A model generated the notes under the pieces. The model did no database searches and was not told the origin of the DNA. It saw nothing but the letters and a program-made list of their open reading frames with translations. Below are positions 27,306 to 35,976 of a stretch of DNA of 63,912 nucleotides, one piece after another. Origin of the DNA: Pelagibacteraceae bacterium AG-414-M23 (GTDB lineage: Bacteria > Pseudomonadota > Alphaproteobacteria > Pelagibacterales > Pelagibacteraceae); assembly GCA_003214525.1 (NCBI GenBank), contig QCLN01000006.1:1-63912 (forward strand). Direction: 5' to 3'. The stretch's first letter is position 1. Each line of letters opens with the position of its first letter. Both the position numbers and the translations under genes were made by a program.

Positions 27306-27738
27306 GAGATTAATTGATAATAGAAAAGATAAATTAATCGAGTTTGTTTTAGATATTGAAAAATATCCAGAATTTATTCCATTTTGTGAAAATTCTAAGA
27401 TTTATGAGAGAAATGATAATGGTGAAACAGTTAATATAATTGCTGATCTGACCATTGGAAAGGGACCATTTAAAGATACTTTTAAAAGTGATGTTATATT
27501 TAATAAAAAAAATGATCATATTCATGTTGTAAATATTGAAGGACCTTTAAATTATATGGAAAATAATTGGAAATTTATTGAAAAAGGAAACTGGACAAAT
27601 GGTTATAAGACTGAAGTTTTTTTTGATATTGATTTTGAATTAAAAAATAAATTTTTAAATATTTTAATGAACAAATCTTTTCAATATGGCTTAGAAAAAA
27701 TAGCAGACGCGTTTCAAAAAAGAGCAGAAAGTCTTTAG
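27286..27738 (+). CDS. Coenzyme Q-binding Coq10/RatA-family START-like protein
   Basis: 150 residues of the polyketide cyclase/START-like fold. Typical landmarks are the N-terminal [15 protein letters not shown] (about 20-34), the middle [16 protein letters not shown], and the [12 protein letters not shown] strand. Eukaryotic Coq10 binds and helps place ubiquinone, and the bacterial version next to lipA probably does the same. The E. coli homologue was named RatA as a ribosome-association toxin, but nothing here suggests a toxin-antitoxin pair. The gene overlaps lipA by 20 bases and meets convergent pncC with a 4-base overlap. Confidence 0.9.
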   Translation: MSKASVKRLIDNRKDKLIEFVLDIEKYPEFIPFCENSKIYERNDNGETVNIIADLTIGKGPFKDTFKSDVIFNKKNDHIHVVNIEGPLNYMENNWKFIEKGNWTNGYKTEVFFDIDFELKNKFLNILMNKSFQYGLEKIADAFQKRAESL

Positions 27739-28205
27739 ATTAAATTTAAAATCATTTTATGAGCCTTATTTACTGTAGATTTTTGAATTGAATTTCTATT
27801 TTTATTTTTAAATAAGTATTTTTTAACCAATGTTTTGCTACCTTTTTTTATGCCAATAAACACTAAGCCCATTGGTTTTTTCTTAGTTCCACCTTTAGGA
27901 CCCGCAACTCCTGTAATAGATACAGAAATATTAGTTTTGCTAATTTTATTTAAATTTTTAACCATAGATAGGCATGTTTCATAGCTAACAGCGCCATGTT
28001 TTGTAATTACCCTTTTTGGAATTTTAAGTATATTTATTTTTGATTGATTAGAATAAGTAACTAAACCAAGTGTAAAAACTTTTGAAGATCCATTAATTGA
28101 AGTTATTGTGCTTGAAAGCAAACCACCAGTGCAAGATTCAGCAAAAGATATTTTAAGCTTTTTTTTACTTAATAATTTAACTATTCTTTTAGATAGTTTT
28201 TTCAC
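27735..28205 (-). CDS. pncC: CinA C-terminal family protein, nicotinamide-nucleotide amidase type
   Basis: 156 residues corresponding only to the C-terminal domain of CinA, which deamidates nicotinamide mononucleotide to recycle NAD. Visible landmarks are SFAESCTGGLLSSTIT (about 20-35), the YSNQSK segment, HGAVSYETC, and the glycine-rich VSITGVAGPKGGTKKKPMG. The N-terminal competence/MoCF-like domain is absent, as in stand-alone PncC proteins. It overlaps pgpA by 4 bases; pncC, pgpA and ispDF form one minus-strand run. Confidence 0.92.
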   Translation of the reverse strand: MKKLSKRIVKLLSKKKLKISFAESCTGGLLSSTITSINGSSKVFTLGLVTYSNQSKINILKIPKRVITKHGAVSYETCLSMVKNLNKISKTNISVSITGVAGPKGGTKKKPMGLVFIGIKKGSKTLVKKYLFKNKNRNSIQKSTVNKAHKMILNLI

Positions 28206-28696
28206 GAAGTAATAACCATATATAAAACAAGAACAGCCACAACATATAAACCTGCGCAGATGTCATCCATAATAACTCCAAAACTGTTTTTAAAATTTTT
28301 ATCATAATAGCTAACAGGGTAGGGTTTGACGATGTCAAAAATTCTAAATAAAATAAACATTATGAAATAAAATGTTAATATTTGACTGGTTTCTTTTGTT
28401 CCTTGATGTGCAATTTCATAGAGACATATGGGAATTGATTGGCCAATAAATTCATCTATAACTACTTCTTTTGGGTCTTTATTTTCCATTTCCCTTATAA
28501 AAATATTCACGGCAAAGAGAGATATAAAAAAAATTACAATAACTGAAATTAATATAATATTAGGTGGAATTTTTAATATATGAAATAAAAAAAACAAAAA
28601 TAACGTTGCAGCTAAAGAAGCAACACTTCCTGGTATTTTTTTAAATTTTCCAATACCAAATAAAGTAACAAATAAAAAAATTAATTTATTAATCAT
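28202..28696 (-). CDS. pgpA: Phosphatidylglycerophosphatase A
   Basis: Membrane phosphatase converting phosphatidylglycerol phosphate to phosphatidylglycerol. 164 residues, about four hydrophobic segments. Family motifs: GIGKFKKIPGSVASL near the N-terminus, DPKEVVIDEFIGQ (about 73-85), and the late FRIFDIVKPYP and GVIMDDICAGLY. It overlaps ispDF by 8 bases and pncC by 4. With cdsA at 5096 it covers two steps of phospholipid synthesis. Confidence 0.95.
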   Translation of the reverse strand: MINKLIFLFVTLFGIGKFKKIPGSVASLAATLFLFFLFHILKIPPNIILISVIVIFFISLFAVNIFIREMENKDPKEVVIDEFIGQSIPICLYEIAHQGTKETSQILTFYFIMFILFRIFDIVKPYPVSYYDKNFKNSFGVIMDDICAGLYVVAVLVLYMVITS

Positions 28697-29801
28697 ATTT
28701 AATCAAGGAAACAATCACTTCACAGGCTATTGCTTTTTCTTTACCAATTAAACCTAATTTTTCAACAGTTTTACCTTTTAAATTAATTTTATTATTATTT
28801 AGCCCAATAATTTTAGACAGTGAACCAATTATTTTCTTTCTATATTTAGAAACTTTAGGATTTTCACAAATTAGATTAATGTCTAAATTATTTATATAAT
28901 AATTTTCTTTTCTTATATTATCTAAAATAGGTTTTAACATTTTAGGTGATCTTATACTTTTAAATTTTTTGTTATTACTAGGAAAATAAGTTCCAATATC
29001 TTTTTTTTGTACGGCTCCCAATATCGAGTCAATAACTGCGTGTAAAATCACATCACCATCAGAATGACCCTTAAGGCCTGAATGAAATGGTATTTTTATC
29101 CCACCTAGAAAAAGTTTTTTATTTTTTACTAATTTATGCATATCAAAACCAATGCCAAAATAAGTTTTTGGTGTCTTAATATCATCAAGATAAGTAATTT
29201 TTTTATTTAGATTTTCGCCAGAAATAAATTTTATTTTATAATTATGGTTAATAAAAAGTGCTGCTTCATCAGTGATATTTTTTTTTTGTTTTATAGCAAG
29301 CTTGTATAATTCCTTGAAACTAAAAGCTTGAGGTGTTTGAGTTAGAAAAGACTTATCTCTTTCAAGGTTAAAAATTTTATTTTTTATTTTATATTTAATG
29401 GAGTCATTTGAGCTTATAACAGGTATTACTACTTTATATTTTTTTACATAATTTGTAAGATTTCTCAACAATTTAATAGAAAAGTCTGGCCTCGCAGCGT
29501 CATGAATAAGTACATATTTTGGTTTAAAATTTTTTATTCTTTTCAGTGCATTTATTGATGAATCTTTTCTTTCCTTTCCACCATTCACTATCAAAATTTT
29601 GTTTTTTCTGTATTTTTTAAAATATTTTTTATATTTTTTTGAGGCCACTATTACGATTTTCTTAAATAATTTAGACTCTAGGGCTTTATCAATCGAATGA
29701 TTAATTAACATTTTTCCATTATAATTAAAAAATTGCTTAGGTTTATTTTGCTTAAATCTACGTCCTTTTCCAGCTGCTAATATTATAAAATAATTATTCA
29801 T
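28689..29801 (-). CDS. ispDF: Bifunctional IspD/IspF: CDP-ME synthase and MEcPP synthase
   Basis: Fusion enzyme for steps 3 and 5 of the MEP isoprenoid pathway, common in alphaproteobacteria. The N-terminal IspD domain (about 1-212) has LAAGKGRRFKQNKPKQF and IHDAARPDFS. The IspF domain (about 213-370) has GIGFDMHKL, KGHSDGDVILHAVIDSILG and DIGTYFPS, with its metal ligands, and LGLIGKEKAIACEV near the end. 370 residues is a normal fusion length. It is transcribed away from ntrY across a 37-base gap; dusB and ntrBC, often found there, are absent. Confidence 0.97.
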   Translation of the reverse strand: MNNYFIILAAGKGRRFKQNKPKQFFNYNGKMLINHSIDKALESKLFKKIVIVASKKYKKYFKKYRKNKILIVNGGKERKDSSINALKRIKNFKPKYVLIHDAARPDFSIKLLRNLTNYVKKYKVVIPVISSNDSIKYKIKNKIFNLERDKSFLTQTPQAFSFKELYKLAIKQKKNITDEAALFINHNYKIKFISGENLNKKITYLDDIKTPKTYFGIGFDMHKLVKNKKLFLGGIKIPFHSGLKGHSDGDVILHAVIDSILGAVQKKDIGTYFPSNNKKFKSIRSPKMLKPILDNIRKENYYINNLDINLICENPKVSKYRKKIIGSLSKIIGLNNNKINLKGKTVEKLGLIGKEKAIACEVIVSLIKYD

Positions 29802-29838
29802 ATGTTTATTTTAAATAAAATTACTATATTTTAAAATT

Positions 29839-31602
29839 ATGATTGATTTCATAAAAAGAAATATTTTTATTTTAATAATCTTTATTACAACATTATTATT
29901 AGGTTTCATAACGTTTTTCACTTTTTTAGATAAAAGTTTTATTAATTTAAATCAAGAAAATTTAAAAAATCTTCTTTATGTAAATGTTGTTTTTCTAATA
30001 TTGTTTTTTGTATTAATTTTTAGAGAAATTTCAAATTCAATTAAATCAAATATTAATGTTAAAGGATCAATTGCAAATAGAAAATATATAGTCTTTTTTT
30101 CATTATTTACACTTATGCCTTCATTATTAATTTCAATTTTTTCGCTTTTTATTTTTTCATTTGCTTTAGATAAGTATTTTGACCAAAAAATTACTACCGC
30201 TGTAAATAATTCATATGAGCTCGCTAAAGATTATGTAAATGAAAAAAGAAATAAAGTTGAGTCAGATGTTGTCCTTGCAGCATTTGATTTAAATAAAAAT
30301 ATTAAATTGTCTGAAAATAAAACTGCATTTCAAAAATATTTAAATAATCAAAGAGTTTTAAGAGGACTTGATCAATTACATTTAATTGATAGTAAGAAAA
30401 ATTTAGTAATGTCAGCTCAAGGCACTGAATATATACCAATCGATGATAGAGCGTTGTCCATGGTTCTTAATGATGATAGGCCTTTAAAAATTATTAATGC
30501 TTTTGAAAATTATTCAGGAGCTATAATTAAATTACCACTTTATAAAGACTTATATCTTTATGTAGTTAAATATTTGGATAAGGACATATCGAAATATTTG
30601 CAAGAATCTGAAGAAGCAATTAATTTTTATTATACAGTTGAAGATCAAAGCACAGGAATAAAAATTTCTTTTGTTCTTATATATATAATATTAGTAGCTC
30701 TGCTATTATTTTTATCTATTACAATTGCTATAAGATTTTCTTCCCGCTTTTTTATTTCAATTAATAACCTAATTACTGCATCAGAATTAATTGGTAAAGG
30801 TGATTTAAATACACAAGTCCCAAGTATTAAAACTGATATTGAAATGGAAAAGTTAAACTCCAATTTTAATTCAATGATAGCTAAACTTAAAGATCAACAA
30901 CAAAAATTACTTAATTCAGAACGAATAGAAGCTTGGGAAACTATAGCTAGAAAATTAGCTCATGAAATAAAAAATCCACTAACACCAATTCAGCTCACTA
31001 TTGATAATTTAAGATCGAAATATTTACAGGATATTAAAAATGAAAATAAAGAAAAATTTGAAATTAATTTAAAAACTATTAATAATCAAATTAATCAAAT
31101 TGAAAACTTGGTAAATGAATTTTCAGATTTTGCCAGAATGCCTAAACCTGTTTATAAAAAAAATAATCTAAAAGATGTAATATTGTTAAATATTGAATTA
31201 TTAAAAAAAATAGACAAAGATGTTAATATTAATTTCAACCCCAATATTTCTGCGAACTTTAAATTTGATCATGATCAAATAAGTAGAGTTTGTTTTAATT
31301 TAATCAAAAACTCAATTGAGAGTTTGAAAGAAAAAAGCAAGAAAACCTCTAATTTTGCTAAAAATATTGATATAGAAATAGTCGACCATATTGATTATAT
31401 ATCCTTAACAATTATAGATTCAGGAATAGGTTTTAAAAATATAAAAACTAGCGAATTGACCAAACCTTATTTTACAACAAAGACAGACGGAACTGGACTT
31501 GGATTGTCGATTGTGAGTAAAATTATTAATGATCATAATGGAATGATTACATTTACAAATCTAAGTGATGGCGCAAAAATTGAAATTAAATTTAATAAAT
31601 AA
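29839..31602 (+). CDS. ntrY: NtrY-type membrane sensor histidine kinase (compact, no PAS domain)
   Basis: Sensor kinase partner of NtrX, linked to nitrogen and redox control in alphaproteobacteria. Membrane helices lie at about 8-30, 45-62 and 82-110. An external region runs to about 275, then a fourth helix (about 279-303), a HAMP linker, and HisKA with phospho-acceptor His375 in LAHEIKNPLTP. The ATPase domain shows NLIKNSIESL, DSGIGF and TDGTGLGLSIV. The length is 587, against roughly 730-770 in typical NtrY. HAMP runs into HisKA through only about 25 residues (SERIEAWETIA), so the usual PAS domain is missing. ntrX follows after 3 bases. Confidence 0.92.
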   Translation: MIDFIKRNIFILIIFITTLLLGFITFFTFLDKSFINLNQENLKNLLYVNVVFLILFFVLIFREISNSIKSNINVKGSIANRKYIVFFSLFTLMPSLLISIFSLFIFSFALDKYFDQKITTAVNNSYELAKDYVNEKRNKVESDVVLAAFDLNKNIKLSENKTAFQKYLNNQRVLRGLDQLHLIDSKKNLVMSAQGTEYIPIDDRALSMVLNDDRPLKIINAFENYSGAIIKLPLYKDLYLYVVKYLDKDISKYLQESEEAINFYYTVEDQSTGIKISFVLIYIILVALLLFLSITIAIRFSSRFFISINNLITASELIGKGDLNTQVPSIKTDIEMEKLNSNFNSMIAKLKDQQQKLLNSERIEAWETIARKLAHEIKNPLTPIQLTIDNLRSKYLQDIKNENKEKFEINLKTINNQINQIENLVNEFSDFARMPKPVYKKNNLKDVILLNIELLKKIDKDVNINFNPNISANFKFDHDQISRVCFNLIKNSIESLKEKSKKTSNFAKNIDIEIVDHIDYISLTIIDSGIGFKNIKTSELTKPYFTTKTDGTGLGLSIVSKIINDHNGMITFTNLSDGAKIEIKFNK

Positions 31603-31605
31603 GTT

Positions 31606-32964
31606 ATGACAAATGAAATACTAATTGTTGATGATAACCCAGATATTAGAAATATATTAGAAGAATTAATTTCAGACTTAAGGTACAAAACAAGAGTTGC
31701 TGCAAATTATCAACAAGCACTTTCTGAAATTGATAAAAAATTACCTGACGTAGCCTTACTTGATGTTAAATTAAGTAATACTGAAAACAATGAAGGCCTC
31801 AAATTATTAGATCATATAAAAAGTAAAAACAAAGATATTCCAGTTATAATTATTTCTGGACATGCCAATATTGAAATGGCAGTTGATTCATTAAGATTGG
31901 GAGCATTTGAATTTATACAAAAACCATTTGATAAAGATAGATTAACAAATTTTGTAAATAGAGCTGTAGAAAATTTCAATCTTAAAAAAGAAAACAAATC
32001 ACTTAACGATAAGTTATTTAATTCATTTGATATTATAGGAAAAAGTAAAAATATTTTAAATATAAAAGATCAAATAAATCATCTAGCATCCTCTGATAGC
32101 AGAATATTTATTACCGGTCCAATCGGAAGCGGAAAGGAACTAGTCGCTAGAAAAATTCATTTAATTTCTAATCGTAAAAATAATCCTTTTATCATTATAA
32201 ATGGAGCGCTTCTTAATTCAGAAAAATATGAAAAAGAATTATTTGGAGAAGAACTTTCAGATGGATCAATAGTTTATGGAGCTCTTGAAAAAGCTTCAGG
32301 AGGAGTTCTTTTAATTGATGAAGTTACAGAAATACCTCTTGAGACTCAATCCAAAATATTAAGAGTTTTAATTGATCAAAAGTTTAAAAGAATTAATAGC
32401 AAACACGATATTAATGTAAATGTTAGAATTATATGTTCTACAAATAAAGATTTATCTTATGAAATGCAAATTGGAAATTTTAGAGAAGATCTTTTTCATA
32501 GACTAAATGTATTTAACATAAAATTGGATCCACTAAATAAAAGAATTAGCGATATCCCTATGCTTGTTGAATATTTTATGAAAAAGCTTTCTGAAATTTA
32601 TAGAATTAAAAAAATTGAAATTAAAGACTTTAATTTTCTTCTAAATTATGACTGGCCTGGAAATGTAAGGGAGTTAAGGAATTTAGTTGAAAGAATTATA
32701 ATTTTATCACCTGGGCAAAATCAAGATAAAATTAATGAAATTATTAAAGAGTCATTAACAAAATCATCTTCTCATGAATTCAATATTTCAGAAAATCTTT
32801 CATTTACCTTAAGAGAAGCAAGAGAAAATTTTGAAAAAGAGTATCTAACATCACAATTGAAAAAATTTAGTGGAAATATATCAAAAACAGCTAAATTTGT
32901 TGGCATGGAAAGATCTGCTTTACATAGAAAATTGAAGCTTTTAGGAATTAAAGAATTTAACTAA
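31606..32964 (+). CDS. ntrX: NtrX-type response regulator, AAA+ domain without GAFTGA
   Basis: DNA-binding response regulator paired with NtrY, 452 residues. The receiver domain (about 1-120) has the acidic pair in VDDNPD and phospho-acceptor Asp53 (LLDVKL). The AAA+ domain (about 140-370) has a Walker A at 171-178 (GPIGSGKE), Walker B region GVLLIDEV, and arginine-finger region FREDLFHRLNVF. The C-terminus is a Fis-type helix-turn-helix (TAKFVGMERSALHRKLK). Where sigma54 activators have ELFGHxxGAFTGA, this has ELFGEELSDGSIVYGA, so the sigma54-contacting loop is lost. It probably works with sigma70 as activator or repressor. trkA starts directly after its stop. Confidence 0.94.
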   Translation: MTNEILIVDDNPDIRNILEELISDLRYKTRVAANYQQALSEIDKKLPDVALLDVKLSNTENNEGLKLLDHIKSKNKDIPVIIISGHANIEMAVDSLRLGAFEFIQKPFDKDRLTNFVNRAVENFNLKKENKSLNDKLFNSFDIIGKSKNILNIKDQINHLASSDSRIFITGPIGSGKELVARKIHLISNRKNNPFIIINGALLNSEKYEKELFGEELSDGSIVYGALEKASGGVLLIDEVTEIPLETQSKILRVLIDQKFKRINSKHDINVNVRIICSTNKDLSYEMQIGNFREDLFHRLNVFNIKLDPLNKRISDIPMLVEYFMKKLSEIYRIKKIEIKDFNFLLNYDWPGNVRELRNLVERIIILSPGQNQDKINEIIKESLTKSSSHEFNISENLSFTLREARENFEKEYLTSQLKKFSGNISKTAKFVGMERSALHRKLKLLGIKEFN

Positions 32965-34338
32965 ATGAATATAATTATATGTGGAGCTGGTAGAGTAGGT
33001 TTTACTATTGCAAAGTTATTAATTGAGCAAAATCACTCCGTTACGGTTATTGATCAATCTAGTGAAGATATTCAAAAAATTAACGAGTCTCTAGATGTTA
33101 AAGCAATAGTTGGTAAAGCCACCTATCCTTCAATATTGGAAAAAGCGAATGCAACCGATGTTGACATGATTATTGCAGTTACAAGAAATGATGAAATTAA
33201 CATGCTTATATGCCAAATAGCTTATACAGCGTTTAATATACCAAAGAAAATAGCAAGAATAAGATCTCAAAATTATTTGGACCCTAAATTTTCTAAATTA
33301 TACAATAAAGAAAACTTACCTATCGACGTAATAATTTCTCCTGAAATAGAAATTGCAAAATCAATCTATAGAAAACTAGAATCCCCAGGAGCCAGTGACA
33401 ATGTTCCTTTTGCAAATAATAATATTCGTTTACTTGAAATTTTAGTTGATGAAAGATGTCCTATTTTTAATATTAAACTAAATGAACTAACTAATAAATT
33501 TCCTAAATTAAACGCTAATATCCTAGGTGTAGTTAGGGATAATAAATTTATTTTTCTTAAAAAAAATGATGTGATGAAAAAAAATGATAAAGTATACGTG
33601 ACAATTAACGCATCTCAAATTCAAGATACCTTAGAGGCCTTTGGTCACAATGACCCTATATCTAAAAAAATTCTCTTAATTGGTGGTGGAAATATTGGTT
33701 ACAATTTAGCCAAATATATTGAGTCATCTCAACATGATACAAGATTAAAAATTATTGAAAAAAATAAAGAACGTGCAGAATTTCTTGCAAGTGAATTAAG
33801 TAATACAATTGTAATTCATGGTGATGGATTAGATGAAGAAGTTTTAAAAGAAGCAAATTTAGAAGAAACAGAAACAGTTATAGCTCTAACAAATGATGAT
33901 GAAGATAATTTAATGGTTGGAGTTTTAGTTGAAAAATTTTCGCAAAACAAAAGAACAATGGTATTAACAACAAAGCCTAATTATAGTCTCTTGCAATCAT
34001 CTTTAAAGATTGATGATCTTATAGATCCAAGGATGAGCACAGTATCAAGTATTCTCAAGCATGTTCATAAAGGAACTATCGAGTCCGCATACTCAATCTT
34101 AAATGGTGAATATGAAGTAATTGAAGCAGAAATTATCGAAACATCTGATTTGATTAATAAAGAACTTAAAAATGCTGATTTACCAGATGAAATAAAGATA
34201 GGAGCTGTCCTAAGAGGAAAAGAAGTAATTATACCTCGATCCAATTATATATTTAAAAAAAATGATGTTATTGTTTTTCTTGTTAAAAAAGATCAAATAC
34301 CACTTGTTGAAAATATATTCAGAATTAGTTCTGTATAA
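32965..34338 (+). CDS. trkA: Trk system potassium uptake protein TrkA
   Basis: Cytoplasmic NAD(H)-binding gating subunit of the Trk potassium transporter. 457 residues in two repeated halves, each an RCK-N plus RCK-C unit. The two dinucleotide-binding motifs are GAGRVG (about residues 6-11) and GGGNIG (about 238-243). Each is followed by an acidic ribose-binding strand end (VTVIDQS, LKIIEKN). It starts at the base after the ntrX stop and is followed 6 bases later by trkH, so both subunits are cotranscribed. ntrX-trkA adjacency is ancient in alphaproteobacteria. Confidence 0.97.
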   Translation: MNIIICGAGRVGFTIAKLLIEQNHSVTVIDQSSEDIQKINESLDVKAIVGKATYPSILEKANATDVDMIIAVTRNDEINMLICQIAYTAFNIPKKIARIRSQNYLDPKFSKLYNKENLPIDVIISPEIEIAKSIYRKLESPGASDNVPFANNNIRLLEILVDERCPIFNIKLNELTNKFPKLNANILGVVRDNKFIFLKKNDVMKKNDKVYVTINASQIQDTLEAFGHNDPISKKILLIGGGNIGYNLAKYIESSQHDTRLKIIEKNKERAEFLASELSNTIVIHGDGLDEEVLKEANLEETETVIALTNDDEDNLMVGVLVEKFSQNKRTMVLTTKPNYSLLQSSLKIDDLIDPRMSTVSSILKHVHKGTIESAYSILNGEYEVIEAEIIETSDLINKELKNADLPDEIKIGAVLRGKEVIIPRSNYIFKKNDVIVFLVKKDQIPLVENIFRISSV

Positions 34339-34344
34339 TTTTAA

Positions 34345-35748
34345 ATGTTTAAATTCAGTTTTATTTATATAGGTTCTTTCTGCTTTGTTTTATCACTGTT
34401 GTCTTTTTTTAACATCATATACTCTTATTATTTTGAAATATTTAACAATATAGAAGTTTACACATATACTCTAATAATATCTTTAATATTTAGCTCTTTG
34501 TTTTTTCTAAAACAAAATGAATATAAAAAAATATCTATTTATGAAAAAATAATTTCAGTTACCCTAGGTTACTTTATTTTACCAGGAATTATTTCAATAC
34601 CTTACTTTTTTGGTCTTAACTATCTATCTTTTATAGATAGTTATTTCGAGGCTATATCTGGATTTACATCCACTGGATTTTCAGTATTTGAAAATGTAAA
34701 GCATCTTGATCAAAGTTTATTATTATGGAGATCAACATCTCAATGGTTTGGAGGTTTATATTTTTTAATTTCTATACTATTTTTAATAGATATTTATGAT
34801 GAGAATTATAAAAAAATTCTTACAAATTTTATTTCCTTAGACATTACGGAAACCATTAAACAATCAACAAAAATTTTATTGGCCTATACGTTCTTAACTA
34901 TTTCACTATTCATAATTTATAAAATTATTAACCTAAGATCTCTGGATGCATTCAATTTAGCTTTGACAGTTATCTCTTCTGGAGGGTTTCTAATAGTAAA
35001 TAATATTAATGAAATTTTACAATCAGATTTTCAAATATATATTTTTTCATTATCCATGCTAATATCATTTTTTGGCATATTACTACCTTACAATATGTTA
35101 TTTCTTAAAAAAAAAGATTTATTAGTTTTTACTGAAGATTATTACTTATTATTATATTTTCTTTTTTTAGTTGCAATATTTTTTATATTTTTCAATCAAT
35201 CAAATAATTTTTCAATTACATTATTTTCTTTAATAAGTAGTATATCAAATATTGGATTTTCTTTTGATAATTATAACTATAATAATTTTATATTTCTAAT
35301 ATTAATTATTATAGGAGGCTCTCTAGTTTCCACAAGTTCTGGTCTAAGATTTTTTAAAATATTTCTTTTAACAAAATTTTCATTTAATGAATTAGTTTCT
35401 CACGCAAAGCCAAAGCATGTACTTTTAAACAAAGTTTTATTTTCAAAAGTTAAAATTGACTTAAATGACATAAATAAATATTTCTTTGCTGTTATAATAT
35501 TTATTGTGTCACTAACTTTACTTATTTGTTTTTTAACATTATTTAACATTGAATTTGGTGATGCTTTTAAGCTGGGTATTTTAACATTAATGAATACAGT
35601 CAACTCAAGCTTGCATGGTCTAGAAAATTTAAATTTTGCTGAATTTCCTATTTCACTAAAATACATTTTAATTGTTTTTATGATAATTGGACGTATAGAG
35701 TTTATTTCAATTTTAATTTTAATTAAAAAATTTGTAATTAAAAATTAA
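34345..35748 (+). CDS. trkH: Trk-type potassium channel subunit TrkH
   Basis: Membrane pore subunit for potassium uptake, 467 residues with about ten hydrophobic segments. Pore-loop motifs typical of TrkH/KtrB are recognisable in each of four repeats: SGFTSTGFSVF (about 106-116), VISSGGFLIV, ISSISNIGFSF and MNTVNSSLHG, each centred on the filter glycine or its substitute. The fourth has Ser/Ser-Leu-His-Gly instead of a clear filter Gly. With trkA it forms a complete Trk system. A tRNA-Arg gene begins 22 bases after its stop. Confidence 0.93.
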   Translation: MFKFSFIYIGSFCFVLSLLSFFNIIYSYYFEIFNNIEVYTYTLIISLIFSSLFFLKQNEYKKISIYEKIISVTLGYFILPGIISIPYFFGLNYLSFIDSYFEAISGFTSTGFSVFENVKHLDQSLLLWRSTSQWFGGLYFLISILFLIDIYDENYKKILTNFISLDITETIKQSTKILLAYTFLTISLFIIYKIINLRSLDAFNLALTVISSGGFLIVNNINEILQSDFQIYIFSLSMLISFFGILLPYNMLFLKKKDLLVFTEDYYLLLYFLFLVAIFFIFFNQSNNFSITLFSLISSISNIGFSFDNYNYNNFIFLILIIIGGSLVSTSSGLRFFKIFLLTKFSFNELVSHAKPKHVLLNKVLFSKVKIDLNDINKYFFAVIIFIVSLTLLICFLTLFNIEFGDAFKLGILTLMNTVNSSLHGLENLNFAEFPISLKYILIVFMIIGRIEFISILILIKKFVIKN

Positions 35749-35770
35749 ATGTTATAATACTTCTAAAATT

Positions 35771-35847
35771 GCGCCCTTAGCTCAGTTGGATAGAGCAACG
35801 GTTTTCTAAACCGTGGGTCGGAGGTTCGAATCCTTCAGGGCGCGCCA
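35771..35847 (+). tRNA. tRNA-Arg (anticodon TCT)
   Basis: A full cloverleaf is seen: acceptor GCGCCCT/AGGGCGC perfectly paired, D-arm AGCTCAGTTGGATAGAGC, anticodon stem ACGGT/ACCGT with loop TTTCTAA (anticodon TCT reading AGA/AGG), T-arm GGTTCGAATCC, discriminator G and an encoded CCA. AGA is the main Arg codon of this AT-rich genome, so this should be the major Arg tRNA. Confidence 0.97.
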
Positions 35848-35921
35848 AAATTACCTATAATCATTATCTGATGCGATGAATTTACCATTGATGCAATTAT
35901 AAGTTTCTGCTTTAATTAATT

Positions 35922-35961
35922 TAATTCAAAAACTTTTTTTGAATTATTTGTTAACAAATAA
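35922..35961. promoter_or_regulatory. Two abutting perfect inverted repeats ahead of the amino-acid binding protein gene
   Basis: The first dyad pairs TAATTCAAAAA (35922-35932) with TTTTTGAATTA (35936-35946), 11 bp with a 3-base loop. The second is the perfect 18-base palindrome TTATTTGTTAACAAATAA (35944-35961), which can also be a 7-bp hairpin with loop TTAA. They share 2-3 bases and end 15 bases before the ATG, with an AGAGGA Shine-Dalgarno between. They could be protein-binding operators or mRNA hairpins that stabilise or gate a highly expressed transcript. Confidence 0.6.
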
Positions 35962-35976
35962 ACAAGAGGAATAATA

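Noticed and set aside
27286..27738. RatA-type toxin of a toxin-antitoxin pair
   Set aside because: The family name invites this, but there is no partner antitoxin gene. The overlap with lipA and the conserved lipA context point to a Coq10-like quinone-binding role.
27735..28205. Competence protein CinA
   Set aside because: Only the C-terminal nicotinamide-nucleotide amidase domain is present, and no other competence genes are in the window.
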